Made by a program: the position numbers and the translations under genes. DNA of 27,467 nucleotides, taken from DATKDP01 sp035546335 (lineage in GTDB: Bacteria > Acidobacteriota > Thermoanaerobaculia > Gp7-AA8). The notes beneath the pieces were generated by a model. It saw only the letters and a program-made list of their open reading frames with translations, was not told where the DNA came from and did not search any database. How positions within the stretch are numbered: position 1 is the first letter of the stretch; each line of letters begins with the position of its first letter. Shown here one piece after another: positions 1 to 5,600 of this stretch. The DNA is taken from NCBI GenBank assembly GCA_035546335.1, contig DATKDP010000089.1, positions 1-27,467 of the forward strand, given 5' to 3'.

Positions 1-133
1 AGCAGATTCTGCTCCGCTCTCTCAGGCTTGATTCGCTCACTGCGGCGCGGTAGGTAATACACCGCTCCTTCCCTCATCCGCTTGTCCCTGCTCAGCTTGC
101 GACCACGTCAAGCCCTTTTCTCGTAAACTACCG

Positions 134-155
134 CTAGCCTCCAGCCTCTGCCCTA
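134..155 (-). repeat. Heptamer-like repeat abutting a stop codon
   Basis: Read on the minus strand, the TAG stop of the sugar dehydrogenase-like gene runs straight into GGGCAG, AGGCTGG and AGGCTAG, two 7-nt units of the AGGCTGR type. The same arrangement, with the same unit, follows the stop of the Lhr helicase at 22930. The rest of positions 1-133 shows no gene I can support. Confidence 0.5.
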
Positions 156-1370
156 CCGTCGCACCGCGCGCGGCCGCGGATTCAACATTCTTCCGAGCGC
201 GACCAGATCGCGGGCGTCGATCACTCCGTCGCCGTTCACATCGGCTCCCCACGAGGCACGCAGAAGACCTTCCTGCGCGCGGAACACTACGGAAGAGCCG
301 GAGAGGAGAAGCTTCTGCGAGATCACCTTCAGATCCTCGTCGTTGATGACTCCGTCGCCGTTCGCATCGCCGCGAAGCGGCGGAACCAATCGGTAGACGG
401 CGAATGGGGAGGCGACGTAGAGATCTCCGTCGGGGCTCTGCGCGACGTCGATCACCACCCCGATCTCGTGCTGCAGCATGATGACAGGGTCAGAGACGGG
501 GCGATCGTCGAGCGTCGGAAAGAAATAGAGAGCCCGCGAGACGAAGCCGCCGACCAGCACGCCCCCCTCCGGAAAGTAGCCGGCAGCACGAAGGCGCACG
601 AGACCGGTCGGAGCCGTCGTTTCTTCGAACACATAGAGCGGGGGGACGGTGCCGTCGACCGGCGGCTGATTGCCCATGGTGAACGGCCAGCCGTGGTTCT
701 CGCCGCGCGCGACGATCAGGATTTCGTCTTCGCCCACCGGACCGTTGTCGCCGGCAATGAGCGTTTCGCTCAGCGGGTCGTACGCCAGATCGAAGGGGTT
801 ACGAAACCCGAGGGCATACATCTCGACCGAGCCGCCCGGGTGAATCTGGAGAATCTTTCCCGCAGGAGATTTCGGATTCTGTGCGCCCACTCCCCCACCG
901 AAATCGCCGAATGCGACGAAGATCGATCCGTCGGGCGCGACGATCGGGTTGCCGCCATGATGTTCCGAGGAGCAGACGCGCCCTTCGTCGCATGGAATCC
1001 GCGCGATGTTCGTCTCGACGCCGGTTGCAACATCGACTCGCGAGATCACCTCGGTGCGGAGGTCTGCGGAGACGTAGTGGGTCACGAACGACTCTTCGCT
1101 CTCGAAGGCGATTCCCAGAAATGCCGCATTCCCCTCCGCCGCGCTCGGCACCATGGCGATCTTCACCGGACCGCTCTCACCGATCCGGAAGACGTCTCCC
1201 CTCGTGGTCGAGAAGTAGAGACGCCCCGCGGGATCGAATGCGAGCGATGTGAGAAAGCCGCTGACGGCTGCAACCTGCTCGAGCCGAAAGCCGGGGAGGA
1301 TCTCCGCGGAGGCAATCGAAGCCGACGACAGAATCGTGAGGAGAATGACCGCCGTCAGCCGTTTCAGCAT
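153..1370 (-). CDS. Exported PQQ-type sugar dehydrogenase-like protein with C-terminal dockerin
   Basis: 405 residues. A signal peptide (about residues 1-22, ending SIASA) is followed by a six-bladed beta-propeller of the glucose/sorbosone dehydrogenase (GSDH) family. Visible family motifs are SLAFDP (42-47), the EHHGGN motif (136-141) carrying the usual catalytic-region histidines, GKILQI (171-176), ALGFRNPFDLAYDP (186-199) and ENHGWP (224-229). Residues 333-398 form a type I dockerin-like pair of calcium loops, GDANGDGVINDED and ADVNGDGVIDARD, each followed by a helix. Family members oxidise sugars or related aldoses with PQQ in the periplasm, but many relatives have unknown substrates, so the substrate is open. 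Dockerins outside cellulosomes are common in this kind of bacterium and their partner is usually unknown; no cohesin gene is in the window. Only a weak Shine-Dalgarno sequence precedes the start. The small membrane-protein gene lies 77 nt upstream on the same strand. Confidence 0.85.
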   Translation of the reverse strand: MLKRLTAVILLTILSSASIASAEILPGFRLEQVAAVSGFLTSLAFDPAGRLYFSTTRGDVFRIGESGPVKIAMVPSAAEGNAAFLGIAFESEESFVTHYVSADLRTEVISRVDVATGVETNIARIPCDEGRVCSSEHHGGNPIVAPDGSIFVAFGDFGGGVGAQNPKSPAGKILQIHPGGSVEMYALGFRNPFDLAYDPLSETLIAGDNGPVGEDEILIVARGENHGWPFTMGNQPPVDGTVPPLYVFEETTAPTGLVRLRAAGYFPEGGVLVGGFVSRALYFFPTLDDRPVSDPVIMLQHEIGVVIDVAQSPDGDLYVASPFAVYRLVPPLRGDANGDGVINDEDLKVISQKLLLSGSSVVFRAQEGLLRASWGADVNGDGVIDARDLVALGRMLNPRPRAVRR

Positions 1371-1447
1371 GGGCGTACTCTATGGAGATTCATCGCTTTC
1401 TGCAAAGACATCCTTGACCATCCGCCCGCGTCCTGCTCTCCGTTCCG

Positions 1448-1723
1448 CTATTCCGGAGGGGCCGTCGTCTGCACCGGCGGCTCTTCTGCTGGAGTCGGCG
1501 CCCCCTCGTCCGCAGGTGTCTCCGTCACATTCGCGGTGCCCGTCACGACCGGAATCACCGGCCCGGTCACTTCCGGCGCCCCCTCCATCGTCTCGACGCG
1601 TGGAAGGTCAGCCTGCTGCGGCCGGTCGCGAACGGCGAACAAGAGCCAGACGAATAGAATCAGAATGACGGCGATCAAGCCGGCGGCCCATCGCGGAAAC
1701 CTCTGCGACTCCTGCTCCTCCAT
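1448..1723 (-). CDS. Small single-pass membrane protein with Pro/Thr/Glu-rich tail
   Basis: 91 residues, not recognised as a named family. The N-terminus is short and polar (MEEQESQRFPRW); residues 13-30 form one hydrophobic helix (AAGLIAVILILFVWLLFA) followed by RDR. The rest is a low-complexity tail rich in Pro, Thr, Glu and Ala, typical of an unstructured periplasmic or linker region. A strong ribosome-binding site, GGGAGGAG with 5-6 nt spacing, precedes the ATG, which is the main reason to accept the gene. It is likely an N-in, C-out membrane anchor with no catalytic domain. It lies between the AIM24 operon and the sugar dehydrogenase-like gene, on the same strand as both; a joint transcript with the latter is possible but not shown. 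Confidence 0.65.
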   Translation of the reverse strand: MEEQESQRFPRWAAGLIAVILILFVWLLFAVRDRPQQADLPRVETMEGAPEVTGPVIPVVTGTANVTETPADEGAPTPAEEPPVQTTAPPE

Positions 1724-1822
1724 CGGATCTCCTCCCGAGCCAGGAGACTCAGCAATAGGAGTACCAGTGCGAGCGTGCTTCGGACGAGCATGACCACCAC
1801 GCTTCCAATGACACTGGCCGTG

Positions 1823-1940
1823 CCGTCATCCTGAACGAAGGGCGGGGGGCGGGTGTGAGTGAAGGATCTGCGTTCTTAGACAGCTGCCGATCGCAGATCC
1901 TTCGCTCACACTCACCCAACCGCCTCGCTCAGGATGACGG
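1823..1940. repeat. Inverted pair of the CGTCATCCTGAGCGAG dispersed element
   Basis: Two copies of a roughly 50-70 bp element face each other (1823-1872 forward, 1871-1940 reverse). Shared blocks are CGTCATCCTGA, a G-rich middle, GTGAGYGAAGGATCTGCG, and in the longer copy GATCGGCAGCTGTC. Single copies recur at 12909-12979 and 16153-16215, with a partial reverse copy at 16273-16305 and a fragment near 10531. The pair could fold into a long hairpin. It fills most of the gap between the small membrane protein and the AIM24 operon (1724-1997). I see no gene product in it. Confidence 0.85.
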
Positions 1941-1997
1941 GGGTTGTCATTACTCTCAGGTTCAGCGCCGCGCGCTGTGAAAAGGCTCGGGATGGCG

Positions 1998-2678
1998 CTA
2001 CTTCGATTTCTTCGCCGGGCGGAAGGGCCAGACCCAGCTCGCGAACGCCGGCATCTGCCGCGTTTGGATCCAGAGGGTCCCGCTGCCGCTGAACCGGCAG
2101 ACCAGCCCCTCACCGGAGAAGAAAAGCGACTTGTACCCACCGATTCGTCTGACGTCGTATTGCAGCCCTTCGGTGAACGCGACGACGTAGTTCGTATCGA
2201 CGACGAAATCGTCCTTCACGTCGAGCCGGATCATCGCGCCATAGGTGTTGAACCAGAGATCGCCCCGCCCCGAGCAGCGGATGAGGAAAAGCCCTTCACC
2301 AGAGAAGAAGCCTTTCATCAATCCCTGCCACTTCGATTCGACGTTCACTCCGGCACTCGCCGCGACGAAGGCCGAGCTCTGGAGGTACATCGTCTGATCG
2401 ACGAGGGCCACGTGATCCATGTCGCCGGGTGATCCCGGTGCGATCTGAATCTCGCCGGCTCCACCATCGGCGGTGAACTCGTTGATGAAGATCGATTCTC
2501 CCGTGAGAAAACGTGAGAAGCCCCCACGCATCTTCGTCTTCATCTTCATGTTCGTGCTCATGGCGGCCATGGCCGAGGCTTCGACCTTGAGCATCCTGCC
2601 GGCGGGGACTTCGACGCTGAGGAAGCTGAAATCGGGCTTCCCGTCGATCGTGTAGCGGAAGTCGCTTCCCTGGTTCAT
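1998..2678 (-). CDS. AIM24/TIGR00266 family protein, paralogue A (third gene of the AIM24 run)
   Basis: About 226 residues. It matches the AIM24 (TIGR00266, formerly DUF124) beta-sandwich family across its length. Family blocks visible are RMLKVEASAMAAMS near the N-terminus, GGFSRFLTGESIFINEF, a PGD turn (SPGDMDHVAL), the GEGLFLIRCSGRGDLWFNTYG core, VVDTNYVVAF, and the closing SGEGLVCRFSGSGTLWIQTR. There is no signal peptide. Family function is poorly known; the yeast mitochondrial member Aim24 is linked to inner-membrane organisation. Two in-frame ATGs (2684 and 2678) compete; GAGGAG lies 6 nt from the second but directly touches the first, so 2678 is preferred. The upstream paralogue stops at 2692, so the two are translationally close and surely co-transcribed. 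A short C-terminal WPFRPAKKSK tail is basic. Confidence 0.9.
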   Translation of the reverse strand: MNQGSDFRYTIDGKPDFSFLSVEVPAGRMLKVEASAMAAMSTNMKMKTKMRGGFSRFLTGESIFINEFTADGGAGEIQIAPGSPGDMDHVALVDQTMYLQSSAFVAASAGVNVESKWQGLMKGFFSGEGLFLIRCSGRGDLWFNTYGAMIRLDVKDDFVVDTNYVVAFTEGLQYDVRRIGGYKSLFFSGEGLVCRFSGSGTLWIQTRQMPAFASWVWPFRPAKKSK

Positions 2679-2691
2679 CTCCATCTCCTCA

Positions 2692-3375
2692 TCACGACTG
2701 CCGGGGTCTCAGTAGGCGGCCGAGTGCGTGGCCGAACGAGCTGGGATTGTGCGATTGACACCAGACTCTGCCGCGTCCTTCGAAGCGGCAGACCAGACCC
2801 TCGCCGCCGAGAATCGACGACACCCAGCTCTTCGCGGCCTTGGTCAGGGAGAACTTCAACGTTTCCTGAAAGGCGACGATGTGACCCGTGTCGACGATCG
2901 TGGTGCCGTTGACGTCGATCGGATAGATCGCTCCGAACGAATTGAAGACCACCTTTCCCGAGCCGCTCAATTGCACCCAGATCAGTTTCTCGCCGGCGAA
3001 GAGCGTCTTGAATCCCTGCCAGCCGAAACTGATCCCCACCCCGGGCTCGGCGGCGACGAAGGAGCCCGACTGGACGATGAGCATCTCGTTGTTCAACTCG
3101 TACTGCGCCATGTCTCCGGCGAGCGTGGCCGCGAGGTAGAGATCTCCCCCGCGTGCACCGGCGGTGAAGTGATTGAGAAAGAACGACTCACCGGCCATCA
3201 TTCGTTTGAGACCGCTCATGATGCCACCCGAGCCGGCGCTCTGCGTCGTCGTCTGGATCGCCATGTCGCCGCTCATGGCGATCATCGCACCTCCCTCGGC
3301 GATGCAGGTCTCGCCCGCACCGAGGCGGACCTTCGCCGCCGAGTTCCCGGGCCCATGCAGAATTTCGATGTCCAT
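2692..3375 (-). CDS. AIM24/TIGR00266 family protein, paralogue B (second gene of the AIM24 run)
   Basis: 227 residues from MDIEILHG. A longer open frame reaches 3741, but that extension lies over the upstream AIM24 gene in another frame; the homologous start and a GAGGGG ribosome-binding site 7 nt upstream of 3375 fix the start. The AIM24 signatures are AGETCIAEGGAMIAMSG, GESFFLNHFTA, a GDMAQYEL turn, QSGSFVAAEPGVGISFGWQG, FAGEKLIWVQLSGSG, VDTGHIVAF and GGEGLVCRFEGRGRVWCQS. The usual QTR near the end is CQS here. There is no signal peptide or clear transmembrane helix; it ends in a basic LLRPRQS tail. Eleven nucleotides separate it from the stop of paralogue C, whose stop codon lies beside this gene's ribosome-binding site. 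It shares only family-level similarity with its neighbours, so the triplication is old. Confidence 0.9.
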   Translation of the reverse strand: MDIEILHGPGNSAAKVRLGAGETCIAEGGAMIAMSGDMAIQTTTQSAGSGGIMSGLKRMMAGESFFLNHFTAGARGGDLYLAATLAGDMAQYELNNEMLIVQSGSFVAAEPGVGISFGWQGFKTLFAGEKLIWVQLSGSGKVVFNSFGAIYPIDVNGTTIVDTGHIVAFQETLKFSLTKAAKSWVSSILGGEGLVCRFEGRGRVWCQSHNPSSFGHALGRLLRPRQS

Positions 3376-3386
3376 CGCTGTGCCCC

Positions 3387-4049
3387 TCAATGAAGTTTCG
3401 GATTGATCCAGCCCGCCATCCCCGTCAGGCTTCTCGTCTGGAGAACGATGCGCCCGCTCCCGATCACGCGCGTGACGAGACCCTCCCCGCCGAAGAAGCT
3501 CGAAAAGATGCCCCCCGCCAGGGCCGTCCGCAGTTTCATGTGCGGTTCCCACGCGACGAGGTGGCTCGTGTCGACGATGTACTCGCCGTCGATGACCTTG
3601 TCGGCGAGACCACCGAAGGCGCCGTACCACACCGTTCCCTCTCCGCTGACGATCAACTTGAAGAGTCCTTCCCGCGCGATGAAGGAGCTGATGCCCGACC
3701 ATTTCAGTCCGAGCTTCACGCCCGGGGTCGATGCGATCCATGCGCCGGGCTGCAGGCAGAGCTCATTCCCATGGAGAGGCACCTCGCGGATGTCGCCCGG
3801 AGTCTGCTGCACGAGAGTCAGTTTCCGAGGCCCGGGCGCCTTGTTGGTGAGATGGTTGACGAAGAGCGACTCGCTTCCGAGAAACCTCTTGGCGAGCGCA
3901 GGAAAAAAGCCGCCGTTGAGCTTCGCCTCGATCTCCACCTCGGCGTCCATCGTCGACATCGCATCCGATTCCGCAATCACCGACTCGCCTGGTGCGAGCT
4001 CCATCGCGATGTAGGCGAAGGATGGGGAACCGTGGATCTGCGCTCTCAT
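3387..4049 (-). CDS. AIM24/TIGR00266 family protein, paralogue C (first gene of the AIM24 run)
   Basis: 220 residues from MRAQIHGSP. The frame continues 14 codons further upstream, but GGAAGGAGAT a few nt before the ATG at 4049 supports the shorter start. Family blocks are LAPGESVIAESDAMSTMDAEVEIEAK, GSESLFVNHLT, a PGDIREVPL turn, PGAWIASTPGVKLGLKWSG, REGLFKLIVSGEGTVWYGAFG, IVDTSHLVAWE and GGEGLVTRVIGSGRIVLQTRS. It lies 38 nt downstream of the M48 peptidase gene and is the first of three AIM24 genes. Beta-sandwich proteins of this family are predicted to be intracellular and possibly membrane-associated; direct biochemical roles are not known to me. The pairing with a membrane protease suggests a shared membrane-related role, which is inference. 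Confidence 0.9.
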   Translation of the reverse strand: MRAQIHGSPSFAYIAMELAPGESVIAESDAMSTMDAEVEIEAKLNGGFFPALAKRFLGSESLFVNHLTNKAPGPRKLTLVQQTPGDIREVPLHGNELCLQPGAWIASTPGVKLGLKWSGISSFIAREGLFKLIVSGEGTVWYGAFGGLADKVIDGEYIVDTSHLVAWEPHMKLRTALAGGIFSSFFGGEGLVTRVIGSGRIVLQTRSLTGMAGWINPKLH

Positions 4050-4087
4050 GTCGTCATCTCCTTCCTGGCCGTACCGCCTACGGCAGC

Positions 4088-5224
4088 TCACCGCGGCGAG
4101 TCCGCGTGCCGGTCTCGAAGGGCACGCTGCAGGCTCTCCATGTCGAGCTCGACGGGTCTCATGCTCGAGCGTCCCGATGCGAGGATCATCTGCTCGAGCT
4201 GGGCGATCCTCTCGGATGTGGCCGGATGTGTGCTGAGGAATGCCAGTTTTCCGGAGACCTCGCCCGCGACACCGCCCTCCTCGATCGATCTGAGCTTGCG
4301 GAAGAACGCTATCATACCGGAGGGATCGATGTCTGCTCTTCGGAGGGTTTCCACGCCGACCCGATCCGCCTCGCGCTCCGCGTCACGTGAGAACCCGAGC
4401 GTCGCGAGACGCGCTCCTCCATCGGCGACGACTGCAACCAGCCCCGAGGTGTCGCCGAACAACGCCTGGACGAGCGCGAAGAGGCCGATGGTGCCGACGA
4501 TCTGCCGCAGGCTGTGCTGTTCGGTGACGTGTGCCATCTCGTGCGCCAGCACGCCGGCGATCTCTTCGCCGTTTTCGGCTTCCATGAGCAGTCCGCGATT
4601 GATCGCGAGCTGGCCGCCGGGAAGTGCGAATGCGTTGACGGAAGGATCATCGAGAACGTGCAGCTCGAAGCGATAGGGAGCCGCCTCGGGCAATCCGCTC
4701 TCGAGCCGTTCGACCAATGATCGCAGCGGGCGAAGGATCTCCTCGTCGCCGATCTCGCTCGATCCGAGACGAATCTGCCACCACGCGGCGTTGCCGATCT
4801 TCTGTTCGACCGGCGGCGGAACCCGGCGTGCGACCGCAGCCACCAGCGGTGCGCGAAGCTGTGCCAGCGCCAGCAAAGTGAGAGCCACGGCGGCGAGCAT
4901 CGCAGCGGTGATCGCGAGGCTCCGCCGTTTCGCCGCCGAGACCGATGCGAGCGACGCCGCGGTCGCCGGGTGCGCCCTGAGGTGCGGGTCGCGAAGAACC
5001 AGACGCTCGTGCGTGTAGATCGACCATCCCGGAAACGCCTGCGATTCGAAAAAGACGAGCCGATCGCCTGCGCCACCGCGGCGGATGCTGAGATCGGTCA
5101 GGGGAATCGTGATCGAGCCGCCAGCCGACTCGAAACGAATCGTGCTCTCGTCGATCGTCAGCCGTCCCGACTCCTTTCCCGAAGGAAGAGAATCATGGAA
5201 GGCTGAAGCGGAGTACGTCGCCAT
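4088..5224 (-). CDS. Membrane-anchored M48 family zinc metallopeptidase, head of the AIM24 operon
   Basis: 378 residues. Residues about 1-85 form a soluble, beta-rich domain (strands such as RLTIDESTIRFES and SITIPLTDLSIRRG) resembling small PH/GRAM-like modules. One transmembrane helix follows at about 103-122, then an M48 catalytic domain. The zinc motif HEMAH is at 228-232 and the third ligand is E283 in the SRDAEREADRVG block (279-290). NAFALPGGQLAINRGLL (197-213) is the usual M48 substrate-strand region, and LSTHPATSERI (330-340) is the typical closing block. The layout recalls OMA1/BepA-type peptidases, with the catalytic domain on the far side of one helix, though topology is not proven. 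It starts at 5224 with a weak ribosome-binding site next to the heptamer repeats, and the first AIM24 gene begins 38 nt after its stop. It probably cleaves or surveys membrane or periplasmic proteins. Confidence 0.9.
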   Translation of the reverse strand: MATYSASAFHDSLPSGKESGRLTIDESTIRFESAGGSITIPLTDLSIRRGGAGDRLVFFESQAFPGWSIYTHERLVLRDPHLRAHPATAASLASVSAAKRRSLAITAAMLAAVALTLLALAQLRAPLVAAVARRVPPPVEQKIGNAAWWQIRLGSSEIGDEEILRPLRSLVERLESGLPEAAPYRFELHVLDDPSVNAFALPGGQLAINRGLLMEAENGEEIAGVLAHEMAHVTEQHSLRQIVGTIGLFALVQALFGDTSGLVAVVADGGARLATLGFSRDAEREADRVGVETLRRADIDPSGMIAFFRKLRSIEEGGVAGEVSGKLAFLSTHPATSERIAQLEQMILASGRSSMRPVELDMESLQRALRDRHADSPR

Positions 5225-5253
5225 TCGTGGGGAGCATGGTAGCCGAAGAGGAA

Positions 5254-5600
5254 GGCAGAAGGCAGAGGGCAGGGCAGGTGGCAGGTGGCAGGTGGCAGAG
5301 GGCAGAGGGCAGAGGGCAGAAGGCGGAAGGCAGAAGGCGGAAGGCAGATAGTCTGCTATTTGTCATCTGCTATTAGCAGATATAGCAGATAGCAGAGGGC
5401 AGAGGGCAGATTGGCAGATGGCAGATGGCAGGTCGCAGAGGGCAGGTCGCAGAGGGCAGATGTAGGAATCGTGAGGAAACGTGGCAGATGACCATCTGCT
5501 ATCTGTGATTATCTGTCATCTGCCATCTGCCATCTGCTTCTCTTCACTCTTCACCCTTCACTCTTCACTCTTCACCCTTCACTCTTCACCCTTCACTTCC
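5254..5600. repeat. Heptamer tandem-repeat tract (GGCAGRN, then TTCACYC)
   Basis: This gap has no gene. From 5254 to about 5348 the sequence is a near-continuous run of 7-nt units (GGCAGAA, GGCAGAG, GGCAGGT, GGCGGAA). A second run lies at about 5391-5463. The reverse-complement unit ATCTGCC is tandem at about 5515-5540, so the two runs could pair. From about 5544 to 5600 the unit changes to TTCACCC/TTCACTC, whose reverse complement is GTGAAGG/GTGAAGA. The last run extends into the end of the membrane-protein gene that stops at 5586 and provides its stop codon. Confidence 0.9.

Noticed and set aside
468..1793. 441-codon plus-strand frame
   Set aside because: It lies antisense to the sugar dehydrogenase-like gene and the small membrane gene; the translation is Arg/Asp-rich without any family motif, as expected of a high-GC shadow.
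2692..3741. 349-residue version of AIM24 paralogue B
   Set aside because: The first 122 codons overlap paralogue C in another frame; the ribosome-binding site and family alignment place the start at 3375.
3390..4676. 428-codon plus-strand frame
   Set aside because: It is antisense to AIM24 paralogue C and the M48 peptidase, both with full family signatures.
5254..5470. CRISPR array
   Set aside because: Repeats are 7 nt and directly tandem, with no unique spacers and no cas genes nearby.
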